64,000 nucleotides of DNA, from NCBI GenBank assembly GCA_947488325.1, contig CANKYZ010000004.1:1-64000 (forward strand). Reading direction: 5' to 3'. The notes under the pieces are model-generated. The model had not been told where the DNA came from, made no database searches, and saw only the letters and a list, made by a program, of their open reading frames with translations. Both the position numbers and the translations under genes were made by a program. This DNA comes from an uncultured Erythrobacter sp. GTDB lineage: Bacteria > Pseudomonadota > Alphaproteobacteria > Sphingomonadales > Sphingomonadaceae. Position 1 is the stretch's first letter. Each line of letters begins with the position of its first letter. Of the stretch, positions 18,095 through 27,578 are shown piece by piece.

Positions 18095-19753
18095 GTGCGG
18101 CATTTTTCAGATCGGGATTATTCAAGAGCCTTCTTTGCCAGTGCGGTGCTGGTGGTCGCTGGCGCGGCACTTGGTTTGGCCGGGCACAACGATGTGCTAG
18201 GCATTCACGGACTCATCATGGCGCTGTTTGGCCTTTATTTCCTGTTTCGGGTTGGCGGTGCGTGGTTTTCCGACGCGTCGCAGCCCATCGATCCAACGCG
18301 TTACTATGACGAGCCGATCAAAGCCGGAATCGTAATTTCGATGCTTTGGCTGGTGGTCGCCACATTTGTTGGCGATTGGGTTGCGTGGCTGCTCGTTTTC
18401 CCGGAGGCGACCTTTGATGCTGGCTGGGCCAGCTTTGGCCGCCTTCGTCCGGTTCACACGTCAGGTGTGATCTTTGGCTTTGGCGGAAATGCGCTGATCG
18501 CAACCTCGTTCCACGTGCTCCAGCGCACATCGCGAGCGCGCCTGGCGGATAATGTCAGTCCTTGGGTGGTGATCCTGGGTTACAATCTGTTCTGCATCAT
18601 CGCCGCATCGGGGTACCTGATGGGTGTCACAGCGTCGAAAGAATATGCTGAACCCGAATGGTATGCCGACATCCTGCTTACCATCGTATGGGTGGTATAT
18701 TTCATCCTCTATTTGCGCACGCTTCAGCGCCGCCGCGAACCGCACATTTATGTCGCCAACTGGTATTTCATGGCGTTCATTCTGGTGGTGGCGATATTGC
18801 ATATCGTCAACAATCTGGCGGTGCCGGTCTCGTTTGGCCATGCCAAGAGCTATTCGCTGTTCTCAGGCGTGCAGGATGCGATGACGCAATGGTGGTACGG
18901 CCATAATGCGGTGGCCTTCTTCCTGACCGCCGGATTTCTGGGAATGCTGTATTACTACCTGCCGGTTCGTGCCCAGCGCCCGATCTTTTCCTACCGGATG
19001 TCGATCATCAGCTTCTGGGGCATTACCTTTCTGTATATGTGGGCGGGCTCTCACCACCTGCATTACACAGCCTTGCCGCTGTGGGTGCAGAACCTTGGCA
19101 TGTCCTTCTCGCTTATCCTGCTGGTCCCGTCCTGGGCTTCAGCTGGAAATGCCTTGCTGACATTGAACGGCGCATGGCACAGGGTTCGCGATGATGCGAC
19201 GCTGCGGTTTATGATGGTGGCGGCTGTGTTCTACGGTCTTTCCACATTCGAAGGATCGTTCCTTGCGATCCGCCCTGTCAACGCGCTCTCGCATTACACC
19301 GACTGGACGGTTGGCCATGTCCATTCCGGTGCGCTGGGTTGGGTCGCGATGATCACCTTTGGTTCGTTCTACACACTTGTTCCAAAGCTGTGGAACCGCC
19401 CGGCCATGTATTCAGCCCGGTTGGTGGAGGTGCACTTCTGGCTCGCCCTGGCAGGGACCATTATCTACGTCTTCGCGATGTGGAATTCCGGCATAATTCA
19501 AGGTCTGATGTGGCGCGCCTACAATCAGGATGGTGTGCTCGAATATTCCTTCATCGAGAGTGTCGTTGCGATGAAGCCCTATTATCTGGCGCGTGCAGTG
19601 GGTGGTTTCCTGTTTTTCGCAGGCGGGGTTGTTGGCTTGTACAATATCTGGATGACCATCAAGCAAGCACGCTCTGATACTGCCCTTCAAGACGACGATG
19701 ATCGACCTCTGGTGCAAGGGGCGCCCAGTCAAGTAACCCATCCTGCGGAGTAA
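18095..19753 (+). CDS. ccoN: cbb3-type cytochrome c oxidase subunit I
   Basis: 552 residues with 12 or more membrane helices. It carries the two b hemes and copper B of the oxygen-reducing site: the HSGVIFGFG-type region reads HTSGVIFGFGGN, with WWYGHNAVAFFLTAGF, SHHLHYTALP and the paired heme histidines HVHSGALGW. The enzyme reduces oxygen with high affinity in the cytoplasmic membrane. The start is GTG 18095, with AAAGG 15 bases upstream; no better ATG is available. First gene of ccoNOQP. The C-terminal tail (~25 residues) is hydrophilic. Confidence 0.95.
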   Translation: MRHFSDRDYSRAFFASAVLVVAGAALGLAGHNDVLGIHGLIMALFGLYFLFRVGGAWFSDASQPIDPTRYYDEPIKAGIVISMLWLVVATFVGDWVAWLLVFPEATFDAGWASFGRLRPVHTSGVIFGFGGNALIATSFHVLQRTSRARLADNVSPWVVILGYNLFCIIAASGYLMGVTASKEYAEPEWYADILLTIVWVVYFILYLRTLQRRREPHIYVANWYFMAFILVVAILHIVNNLAVPVSFGHAKSYSLFSGVQDAMTQWWYGHNAVAFFLTAGFLGMLYYYLPVRAQRPIFSYRMSIISFWGITFLYMWAGSHHLHYTALPLWVQNLGMSFSLILLVPSWASAGNALLTLNGAWHRVRDDATLRFMMVAAVFYGLSTFEGSFLAIRPVNALSHYTDWTVGHVHSGALGWVAMITFGSFYTLVPKLWNRPAMYSARLVEVHFWLALAGTIIYVFAMWNSGIIQGLMWRAYNQDGVLEYSFIESVVAMKPYYLARAVGGFLFFAGGVVGLYNIWMTIKQARSDTALQDDDDRPLVQGAPSQVTHPAE

Positions 19754-19757
19754 GGTG

Positions 19758-20522
19758 ATGCTGAACAAACACGCAAAACTTGAACGCAGCGCCATTGGAT
19801 TTGTGCTGGCTATCATGGTGGTCGCCTCGATCGGCGGGCTGGTTGAAATTGCGCCCTTGTTCACGATTGATGAAACGGTCGAGGACGCGCCCGATATGCG
19901 CACTTACACTCCGCTCGAGCTTGCGGGACGCAACATCTATATCCGCGAGGGTTGCTATGCCTGCCATTCACAGATGGTTCGCACGTTGCAAGACGATGTC
20001 GAACGGTTTGGCCATTACTCTTTGGCGGTAGAATCCCAGTATGATCACCCGATGCTGTGGGGCTCAAAACGGACCGGCCCCGATCTGGCGCGCGTGGGTG
20101 AGAAATATTCCGACGCCTGGCATGTCGCGCATCTGGAAGACCCGCGTGCGCTCGTTCCAGAATCTGTCATGCCCGCTTATGCCTGGCTGTCCCGCAATTG
20201 GCTGGAGCACGAGGATATGGGGCTGCATCTGGCGGCGTTGCGCAAAGTGGGCGTGCCTTACAGTGATGCAATGATCGAAAATGCGATGGCCGATGCGAAA
20301 GCGCAGGCCAACCCTGACAGCGATGGCACAGATGGCCTTAGGGAACGCTATGGCGATGCAACCAATATCCGGGTATTTGATGGCAACTCTGATCGCCTGA
20401 CCGAGATGGACGCATTGGTTGCGTATCTCCAGATCCTTGGCCAGCTGACCGATATCGAAGCTGTCAAACAGAGCGCGCTTGATCAAACCGAGCCCGGCCC
20501 GACCGATCAGGGAGAGATGTGA
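19758..20522 (+). CDS. ccoO: cbb3 oxidase monoheme subunit
   Basis: 254 residues from ATG 19758 (GGAG seven bases upstream; GTG 19755 is also in frame). One N-terminal membrane anchor (about 12-34), then a periplasmic domain with one heme c site CYACH and the axial methionine in SVMPAYAWL. The residue run RTGPDLARVG is conserved in CcoO. It passes electrons from CcoP or cytochrome c to CcoN. Overlaps ccoQ by TGATG, indicating translational coupling. Confidence 0.95.
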   Translation: MLNKHAKLERSAIGFVLAIMVVASIGGLVEIAPLFTIDETVEDAPDMRTYTPLELAGRNIYIREGCYACHSQMVRTLQDDVERFGHYSLAVESQYDHPMLWGSKRTGPDLARVGEKYSDAWHVAHLEDPRALVPESVMPAYAWLSRNWLEHEDMGLHLAALRKVGVPYSDAMIENAMADAKAQANPDSDGTDGLRERYGDATNIRVFDGNSDRLTEMDALVAYLQILGQLTDIEAVKQSALDQTEPGPTDQGEM

Positions 20523-20686
20523 TGTTGCAGATCGATCATGAGACGCTGGTCGTCTTTTCGAAATCCTATGGTCTGTTCTACCTCATGGCAGTTTTTGCCG
20601 CCGCGACGGCCTATGCTTGCTGGCCGGGCAACAAGGAGAAATTTGACCGCGCCAAGCACGATATTCTGGACGAAGACGATCAATGA
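20522..20686 (+). CDS. ccoQ: cbb3 oxidase small subunit CcoQ
   Basis: 54 residues, typical for CcoQ. One membrane helix (SYGLFYLMAVFAAATAYACW, about 15-34) is followed by a charged tail with PGNKEKFDRAKHDILDEDD, matching the FixQ pattern WP-NK--F--AA. It stabilises the oxidase complex. Its ATG overlaps the ccoO stop and its stop overlaps the ccoP ATG. Confidence 0.9.
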   Translation: MLQIDHETLVVFSKSYGLFYLMAVFAAATAYACWPGNKEKFDRAKHDILDEDDQ

Positions 20687-21543
20687 GTGTCCCGACACGC
20701 GATCCTCATAGTGGCCACGAGACTACTGGCCACGAATGGAACGGTATAACCGAGCTCAATACACCGGTGCCAAAGGTGGCTTGGGGTGCGTATTTTGTAT
20801 TCACCATCGCGGCGGTGATCCTGTGGGTTCTCTACCCCACCTGGCCGCTGGGTGAGACCTACACCGAAGGCGTTCTGGGGGCAGACCAGCGGGACAGTGT
20901 TGAGCAGCAATTGACGCTTGTGCAGGATATCCGCGAAGGGCAAGAGGCGGTTATCGCTGCGGGCTCTTTCGCGGCGCTTCAGTCAGACACTTCTGCTATG
21001 GATTATGTGCACACAGCGGGCGCGCGGCTTTATGCTGATAATTGCGCGATGTGCCACGGTTCTGGCGGTGAAGGCGCAAAGGGTTTCCCAAGCCTTGTTG
21101 ATGATCAATGGCTGTGGGGCGGAACGCCCGATGACATCATGGAAACCTTGCGCGTCGGGATTAACACCGAGCACCCCGAGACCCGCGTCTCCGAGATGCT
21201 GGCCTTTGGCCGTCTGGGCATACTCTCCTATGAAGAGCGCCGCGATTTAGCCAATTATGTGCATTCACTATCTTCGGGCGAAAGCAGTGTTACGGCGGCA
21301 AAGGCAGGTGTCATGTTTGAAACCCAGTGTTCGGCCTGTCACGGTCAGGACGGTAAGGGTGTTCAAGCGGTTGGGGCTCCCAACCTAACCGACCCATTCT
21401 GGATTTACGGCGGAAGCGTAGGCGATATCCAACTGACTTTGCGGGACGGCCGGCAAGGCGTGATGCCGAATTGGAACGAGCGGCTAAGCGAAACGGAGCG
21501 CAAGCTTTTGACGTTATATATTCTTGACCTTGGGGCTGACTGA
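20683..21543 (+). CDS. ccoP: cbb3 oxidase diheme subunit
   Basis: 286 residues. N-terminal cytoplasmic part with DGITE-like NGITELNTPVPKVAWGAYFV, one membrane helix at about 32-50, then two periplasmic heme c domains with CAMCH and CSACH. Axial methionine candidates are MLAFG in the first and GVMPNW in the second. It collects electrons from soluble cytochrome c. It overlaps ccoQ by four bases (ATGA) and is followed after two bases by a small membrane protein gene. Confidence 0.95.
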   Translation: MSVPTRDPHSGHETTGHEWNGITELNTPVPKVAWGAYFVFTIAAVILWVLYPTWPLGETYTEGVLGADQRDSVEQQLTLVQDIREGQEAVIAAGSFAALQSDTSAMDYVHTAGARLYADNCAMCHGSGGEGAKGFPSLVDDQWLWGGTPDDIMETLRVGINTEHPETRVSEMLAFGRLGILSYEERRDLANYVHSLSSGESSVTAAKAGVMFETQCSACHGQDGKGVQAVGAPNLTDPFWIYGGSVGDIQLTLRDGRQGVMPNWNERLSETERKLLTLYILDLGAD

Positions 21544-21545
21544 AA

Positions 21546-21767
21546 ATGGCACGGCCATCTCCTCCTACAACAAGGCGGCGCTGGATAGATCGGCCGATTT
21601 TCTGGGTTTGTGTCGGGTGCGGCATCATGTTCGTTCTATTTGCTGCGAACGCGCATTTGATCTTTGTTGCGGTGCAATCGCAACCAGAATGCGTGGATCA
21701 CAAGAGATGGAGCGATGATACACCCGGCGAGTTTCGCGCGGCAAAATCGTCGTGTTCAACGGATTAG
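21546..21767 (+). CDS. small membrane protein in cbb3 operon
   Basis: 73 residues. A basic N-terminus (PTTRRRWIDRP) precedes one long membrane segment (about 18-45), then a short periplasmic tail with Cys49 and Cys70 (QPECVDHKRW, AAKSSC). It sits exactly where ccoG or ccoH (FixG or FixH) is usually found between ccoP and ccoI, but it is half the size of FixH and no FixH motif is recognised. It could be a reduced FixH-like factor or a copper-handling or disulfide protein. Function unknown. Confidence 0.7.
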   Translation: MARPSPPTTRRRWIDRPIFWVCVGCGIMFVLFAANAHLIFVAVQSQPECVDHKRWSDDTPGEFRAAKSSCSTD

Positions 21768-21785
21768 AGCCGAAGGGGACAGAGG

Positions 21786-22595
21786 ATGACAGACACAGCT
21801 GAACAAGCAACTGGCCGGCCCACAAAGCTCGCACGCGATTATGCGCTACACTACCCGGTATCACGTCCTCTCGCCTGGCTGAAAGGCGGGTTGCGCGACA
21901 CGTTCACCCATCCTGCAACGAGCCTGTCGTATGGTCTCGCGGTGTTCCTGGTTTCCTGGGGCATTATTGTCGGTGTCCTCGTCTTGGATCTTGCCCATTT
22001 TCTGCTGCCATGCCTTGCTGGCTTTGTGGTGGTGGGGCCAGCACTTGCCGCCGGTCTCTATCAAAAGAGCGAAGTTCTCACCAAAGGTGGAACCCCTGGC
22101 TGGAGAGAGGTCTTTTTGACCAAACCGGGGGCATCCGGGCAGATATTCTTCATTGGTGTCCTACTTTTGCTGCTCATGGTCTTATGGCTGCGCACAGCGT
22201 TCTTGCTCTATGCGTTGTTCTTTGGCCTTTTGCCGTTTGGTGGCTGGGCCGCGACGTTTGAGCTGGTTTTGACAACGCCGCTGGGCTGGATGCTGATCGG
22301 CGTTGGCAGTGCCGTAGGCAGCCTGTTCGCAGCCTTTGGCTTTGCAATCAGTGTGTTTTCAATCCCGATGCTGCTCAACAACAAGATCGATGTGTTCTCG
22401 GCGATGGGCCATTCGATGAGCATTGCCTGGAACAACAAATCGCTGATGATCGCGTGGGGGGCTATTGTGGTTGTGCTGTCCGCTATCGGGTTTGCGACCG
22501 GCCTTGTCGGATTGATTGTGGTCTTTCCGATACTCGGCCATGCGACCTGGTATGCCTATAAAGACTGCTCAAAGGTGATTGACCCAACGGATTGA
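21786..22595 (+). CDS. DUF2189 membrane protein
   Basis: 269 residues with about six membrane helices between residues 55 and 260. The start LAWLKGGLRDTFTHPATSLSYGL and the LLPCLAGFVVVGPALAAGLYQKSE stretch match DUF2189. Members occur in cytochrome c oxidase gene neighbourhoods; the job is unknown, possibly assembly. It lies 18 bases after the small membrane protein and 50 before ccoI, all on one strand. Confidence 0.82.
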   Translation: MTDTAEQATGRPTKLARDYALHYPVSRPLAWLKGGLRDTFTHPATSLSYGLAVFLVSWGIIVGVLVLDLAHFLLPCLAGFVVVGPALAAGLYQKSEVLTKGGTPGWREVFLTKPGASGQIFFIGVLLLLLMVLWLRTAFLLYALFFGLLPFGGWAATFELVLTTPLGWMLIGVGSAVGSLFAAFGFAISVFSIPMLLNNKIDVFSAMGHSMSIAWNNKSLMIAWGAIVVVLSAIGFATGLVGLIVVFPILGHATWYAYKDCSKVIDPTD

Positions 22596-22645
22596 ACAAA
22601 AATTAGAAATGTTCGATCTGCCATGCGTCAGCAGACAGTTCTGTT

Positions 22646-24877
22646 ATGAATATAGATATATCCCAACTGCATCACGCCGTTCGAAGCGAAGCTGACGGCG
22701 GCCTGTCCGTGCAATTCTCCGTACCCAACATGCACTGCGGCGGATGTATGAGAAAAGTCGAGCGGGCATTGAGCGCGCTTCCTAATGTCAGCACGGCTCG
22801 CGCCAATCTCTCAAGCAGGCGGGTGACGGTGGAATGGCGCGGTGAAAGCGATCCACCCGATATCTGGCAGGCACTCCAGAATATCGGTTTCGATTCACAT
22901 GTGCATGTTTCAAGCGAGACTTCCGATAGTGACCGGCAAGAGCTAACCAAGCTGCTGCGCGATCTGGCGATATCCGGGTTCGCGGCGGGCAATATCATGA
23001 TGCTCTCAATGAGCGTGTGGTATGGCGCGACATCGGATTACAGCGCTCTTTTCCATTGGCTTTCGGCTTTGCTCGCACTGGCAGCCTTGGCCTTTGCGGG
23101 GCGGACATTCTTTCATTCCGCAGCGCGTGCACTGGCGGCAGGCACCACCAATATGGATGTACCCATCTCGGTTGGATTGGTGCTGACTTATGCAATCAGC
23201 TTGTATGATACGATTGCAGGCGCACAGAATGTCTATTTCGACGCTGCAGCAATGCTCCTGTTCTTTCTACTCATTGGGCGGACGCTCGATCACATCACGC
23301 GTAGCAAAGCCAGCGAGACCATACAGGGGCTGGAATCGCTCCATCCGAGCGGTGTGACAGTGTTTGAAGATAACGGCACGAGCCGCTTTGTCCCGCTCGC
23401 CGATGTTGTGCCGGGCATGACAGTGCAGGTCGTGGCCGGTGAACGTGTGGTGGTGGATGGCGAAGTCCTGAAAGGGACAAGTGAAGTCGATGCCTCGCTC
23501 GTTTCGGGGGAAAGCGAACCGGTCAGGATCGTTCCGCAATCGCGCCTGATTGCGGGCATGCGCAACCTTGGTAATCCAGTTACAATGATCGCTTCGGCGA
23601 GAGCTGAGGACAGTTTCATCGCGCAAATGTCGCGAATGATGGCGATCGCAGAGAGCAATCAGAGCCGCTTCCGCTCGCTTTCAGACCGGATCGCCCAGTA
23701 TTATGCGCCGGTTGTCCATCTTGCCGCGCTGTCCGCGCTCATCCTCTGGTTGAGCCTGGGAAGCGAGCTGCATCGGTCAGTGCAGGTGGCGGTGAGCGTG
23801 CTCATCATTACCTGCCCGTGTGCGCTCGCCTTGGCGGTGCCGATGGTAAACACAATCGCCTCATCCCGATTGTTCGAAAGCGGCGTGTTTGTACGCTCAG
23901 TCACGGCGCTTGAACGGATGAGCGAGGTGGACACAATTGTCTTCGACAAAACCGGGACGCTGACGACAGCAAAACCTGTCGCTTCCATCGTAGGAATGGC
24001 CGATCAGGCGGAACTAAGCATTGCTCGCCAATTGGCCGCTCTTTCGCAACACCCGAACTCAGTCGCCATTGTGGATGGCGTTGCGGCGCCAATTGTCCCT
24101 TCATCAATTGTGTTCGGCAATGTGCAGGAAATGCCGGGCGAGGGGATTGAGGGGGTTCATAGCGGCAGCATCTATCGCCTGGGCCGGCCCGATTGGGCTC
24201 TTCATGGTTCAGATGCAGCCGGGCGAGTGGATGCGCGGGTCAATGTCGTTTTGTCTGTCGACGGCAGGCTTGCCGTGGCTTTTGAGGTTTCCGGCGTGCT
24301 CTTGCCTGATGCCCGTTCCGCGATCGCAGCATTGAAAGAGCGGGGTTATGCGCTTGCGGTCTTGTCGGGCGATACCGCAGCCAGGGTCGAACATATCACC
24401 CGACAATTGGAGATTGCTGAATACAAGGCATCCCAGACGCCGGAGGGGAAACTCCGCTTTGTTTATGATCGTCAGGACAATGGGCAGAAAATTCTGATGA
24501 TCGGAGATGGGCTTAACGATGTGCCATCACTGGCCGGTTCCCATGTGGCGATGACCCCGACAAATGCGGCCGATATCGGCCGGTCCCGTGCTGACTTCGT
24601 GTTTCTTGATGGCAGGCTGAGCAGTATCGGCGAAGCCCTGATCGTGAGCCGCTTTGCGCAAACCCTGACAAAGCAGAACATCGCGATTGCGCTGATTTAT
24701 AACCTGATCGCCGTGCCTCTGGCTTTCATGGGGTTCGTGACCCCTTTGCTGGCCGCGATTGCGATGTCGACATCTTCTATTCTCGTGGTGCTGAATTCCC
24801 TACGACTGCGTTGGGCTGGCCCACGTAGTCAGTGCATCTTGAAAACCGATTTTTCCAGCGTGTCCGGCGCCTCCTGA
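22646..24877 (+). CDS. ccoI: P1B-type copper ATPase for cbb3 assembly
   Basis: 743 residues. N-terminal metal-binding domain with MHCGGCMRKVE (about 28-38), eight membrane helices with the copper-binding CPC in ITCPCALALAVP, phosphorylation site DKTGTLT, and GDGLNDVPSLAGS in the hinge. TGES of the actuator reads SGES. CcoI/FixI pumps copper to the periplasm for the CcoN heme-copper centre. The stop overlaps ccoS by TGATG. Position behind ccoNOQP distinguishes it from general CopA. Confidence 0.93.
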   Translation: MNIDISQLHHAVRSEADGGLSVQFSVPNMHCGGCMRKVERALSALPNVSTARANLSSRRVTVEWRGESDPPDIWQALQNIGFDSHVHVSSETSDSDRQELTKLLRDLAISGFAAGNIMMLSMSVWYGATSDYSALFHWLSALLALAALAFAGRTFFHSAARALAAGTTNMDVPISVGLVLTYAISLYDTIAGAQNVYFDAAAMLLFFLLIGRTLDHITRSKASETIQGLESLHPSGVTVFEDNGTSRFVPLADVVPGMTVQVVAGERVVVDGEVLKGTSEVDASLVSGESEPVRIVPQSRLIAGMRNLGNPVTMIASARAEDSFIAQMSRMMAIAESNQSRFRSLSDRIAQYYAPVVHLAALSALILWLSLGSELHRSVQVAVSVLIITCPCALALAVPMVNTIASSRLFESGVFVRSVTALERMSEVDTIVFDKTGTLTTAKPVASIVGMADQAELSIARQLAALSQHPNSVAIVDGVAAPIVPSSIVFGNVQEMPGEGIEGVHSGSIYRLGRPDWALHGSDAAGRVDARVNVVLSVDGRLAVAFEVSGVLLPDARSAIAALKERGYALAVLSGDTAARVEHITRQLEIAEYKASQTPEGKLRFVYDRQDNGQKILMIGDGLNDVPSLAGSHVAMTPTNAADIGRSRADFVFLDGRLSSIGEALIVSRFAQTLTKQNIAIALIYNLIAVPLAFMGFVTPLLAAIAMSTSSILVVLNSLRLRWAGPRSQCILKTDFSSVSGAS

Positions 24878-25029
24878 TGGATGTTGCAATCCCCCTTCTC
24901 CTGCTGTCACTGGCGATGGGCGGTGTGGGACTGGGTGTGTTTCTATGGTCGATCAGAAACCGCCAGTATGAAGACCTTAGAGGAGATGCAGAGCGTATTT
25001 TGCAGGATGAACCAGATCAGGACCATTGA
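24877..25029 (+). CDS. ccoS: cbb3 oxidase assembly protein CcoS
   Basis: 50 residues from ATG 24877, overlapping the ccoI stop; a longer frame to 24832 lies inside ccoI. One membrane helix (AIPLLLLSLAMGGVGLGVFLW) followed by the CcoS signature SIRNRQYEDLRGDAERIL. CcoS is required for cofactor insertion into the oxidase. It ends the operon. ccoG is not present in the window. The 265 bases that follow show no gene. Confidence 0.92.
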   Translation: MDVAIPLLLLSLAMGGVGLGVFLWSIRNRQYEDLRGDAERILQDEPDQDH

Positions 25030-25294
25030 GGAAATCCGCGATCAAATGGATATTACCGCACTAGCGTTGTGACTAAAGAACTCGAAAAACTGATGGCGAT
25101 GGCATCACCATTCTGACACATTTCCCTCGTTGGAATAGCAAATGCGAGTCTTCTGCTCGGCCTGACCGTGGTACTTGAGTGGCTACTTCATAATGCGAAT
25201 GCCAAGGTTGAGGTTGGCCGTCAGAACTACCTTGCCCTTCAGTACAAAACACTAGTCTTTGTGGTTTGCGGCTTCGATCTCGACTTACTCGCCT

Positions 25295-26749
25295 CTAATT
25301 TGCTCTTCCGTCAAAAACAGACTTAGCCAAAAGACCATCAGCCGAATAATAATTGCAATGAAACCCGCTTGGGATGCGATAGGGTACGATGACCCGTGTG
25401 ATTGGTCCAGCAGCGACGTCCTTGGCCAGAAAGATCGCTAATTCCGTGTGATTTGAATTGGCTGGATGAACCAATGTCATCGCGTAACCATCGGCCTCTT
25501 CATTGCTCCCTAGGCGCGGAGCAAAAACGAGTTCGCCGCAAGCTGCACCGTCACCGAAATGGTAGAGATCTTCTTTGCCGCTCTTCGTATCAAAGTGGAG
25601 AACCGCATCCATCCCATCGACCCGGCCGTCAAGCGAGTTGACGTTGCAATTGGCATAACCGTGGCGCGTCTTTTGCGTCATCAGGCGATCATCAGGCCTC
25701 GGAAATTGGATATCTCTGTCGTTTAGAGTTTCCTCTTTTACCTCGTTGCTCTTGCCAGTCAGATCAATGGTCCAGCGCCGCAATTCCAGAGTGGTGTCGC
25801 CGTGCGTGTTCATTGAACCATCGTCATTTGGGAACAAGGCTGTGCCGTTGGCAGCAGCAACATCTGCAATAAGCTTGTCGTCTTCTTCCCAAGCGTTCAA
25901 TTCATGAAACATGTGCCGACCAGGCATTTCAAGCCAGCGAATGTCAATGGCGCTTCCATGGCGTGGAAAGAGCGCAAAGCGGCTGTTGCGACCTTTGACC
26001 CAGGCATTGAACGGCCCACCTTTCATCGCGCGCTCTAGGCTAACATCAAGCGGGTTGAACGGTACCAAAACCCAGTTTTCAGTGACGAGAGCGGTGTGGA
26101 CCATGCTCATGTAAGGAGCTTCGAAATTGAATTGATTGGTGATATTGCCGGCCTTGTCGATCACCTCGTATCGTATTTCTGGCTTGCCCGCGGGGCCGTT
26201 GATCATCCAACCATAGCTGATCATCTCGCCGGTTTTTAGATCGATTGTGGGGTGAGCGGAGAAGGGGCCGGTGATCGTTCCGCCATAATCGAGATATTCA
26301 CGCGTAACGAGGCTGCGCGGATCCATTTCGATCGCTGGGCAACCTTCCATCAGCGCCATCAATTTGCCGTTGTGAAGGATAATATTGGTGTTGCCGGTGT
26401 TGTAGCGCACCCCCTGAACACTCGGGTCAGACGTGGATGGATCTCCGAAGACGCCAAACAAACGTTTGCCAGCCGCCAACTCCGCCTCAAACTTTTCAGT
26501 ACGCACCCATTTGTTGCGCATTGAGACGCGGCCATCTTCGAAATAGAAACCATAGACCATCCCGTCACCATCAAACCAATGATATCCCTCTGGCGGGTCA
26601 TATAGAGGCTCAGCCCCTGTGCGATAGAAGACGCCGTTCAGATCGACAGGAAGCTCACCTTCGACGATCAAGTCTGGAGCTACGGCTTCAAACCGCATCG
26701 GTTGGTGGTGGCCTGTCAGATAAGGGTGATCTGTGAATTGCTGCGCCAT
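25295..26749 (-). CDS. carotenoid oxygenase family protein
   Basis: 484 residues. The four iron-binding histidines of the CCD/lignostilbene dioxygenase/RPE65 family are at about 166 (FSAHPTID), 218 (MVHTALVTENWVL), 282 (MFHELNAWEEDDK) and 464 (GFHCNYYS). The start has FYRTGAEPLY in place of the usual YLRNGPNP. These enzymes split a C=C bond of carotenoids or phenolic stilbenes with oxygen and ferrous iron. The substrate cannot be read from sequence. A second family member is divergent at 27579, with 830 bases between them. Confidence 0.9.
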   Translation of the reverse strand: MAQQFTDHPYLTGHHQPMRFEAVAPDLIVEGELPVDLNGVFYRTGAEPLYDPPEGYHWFDGDGMVYGFYFEDGRVSMRNKWVRTEKFEAELAAGKRLFGVFGDPSTSDPSVQGVRYNTGNTNIILHNGKLMALMEGCPAIEMDPRSLVTREYLDYGGTITGPFSAHPTIDLKTGEMISYGWMINGPAGKPEIRYEVIDKAGNITNQFNFEAPYMSMVHTALVTENWVLVPFNPLDVSLERAMKGGPFNAWVKGRNSRFALFPRHGSAIDIRWLEMPGRHMFHELNAWEEDDKLIADVAAANGTALFPNDDGSMNTHGDTTLELRRWTIDLTGKSNEVKEETLNDRDIQFPRPDDRLMTQKTRHGYANCNVNSLDGRVDGMDAVLHFDTKSGKEDLYHFGDGAACGELVFAPRLGSNEEADGYAMTLVHPANSNHTELAIFLAKDVAAGPITRVIVPYRIPSGFHCNYYSADGLLAKSVFDGRAN

Positions 26750-27578
26750 ATTGCCTCGATGTCGTTTGCTAGAACTAGATAGAGACCATCATCACGACGC
26801 CAGTTTGACGTATTTAGGTCATCTAAATCTCAAGTTACTCATTGAGTTCCTGAGCAATGCCATTCTTATCGGAATCGGGCTGCTCATCGCCTATCAAAAA
26901 CACGGGGACGGGCATTTAGAATCAGGCATCTGCGAATTTTCGATCTGCTTTTCCTTGAAGACTTCAATTTCGAACGCCTATTTAATGTGCGGAGCGAGCG
27001 AGTGTTGGTTGAGCCAGTCGAGCATTTCCCCACTTTGAATAGTCTCAAATAAGATTATGCGATGCAATAATGCTAATACCAGCCAATTTGGTGATCTACC
27101 TCTTAGTTGTTGGCTTGCAGCGGGCTGCAATCGTTTGGCGCTGACGCTCGCTTGAATTCCCTAGTGTTCCAGCACTGCTAGAGCCCACTTCAGCATAAAC
27201 TCGATACACTCGGTTCAACGCGACTAGGCGATCGTTAGGTCCAGAATTGCCGAATGACGGCGGTGTGGATGTGCTGATAAAGAACTCATCGGTCAAGATT
27301 GCCCCAATCGACAGCAATATTATCTGACCAATCGGGGCGCGTGAGTGGCTGCGCGACCGCTGTTTCAACGGACACTTGCTGACCTATTTTGAGTTTTCGC
27401 GAGGCTTGCAATGCATACCACAAGCATCGAACCGACCAGTGCGGTGATGGTTTGGAGGCGCTGTTTTCCCTGATAAGAACGCAATCTCATTTCCCTCCCC
27501 CACGTCAGGTCATGCGCTACTGTCAGAAGTGTTATGACTGATTGAAACTGGTTTTAAACGAATCAGAAGTTCTATAAA
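26750..27578. other. long intergenic region, no gene seen
   Basis: About 830 bases between the two divergent carotenoid oxygenase genes. Frames of up to 100 codons on both strands (26733-27038 plus, 27096-27368 minus) show no family resemblance, no good ribosome site and irregular codon use. Nothing like a transposon end or RNA gene was noticed. It must hold both promoters; the rest may be decayed DNA. Confidence 0.45.

Noticed and set aside
27096..27368. 90-codon minus-strand frame in the large intergenic gap
   Set aside because: No family resemblance, no ribosome site; probably chance.
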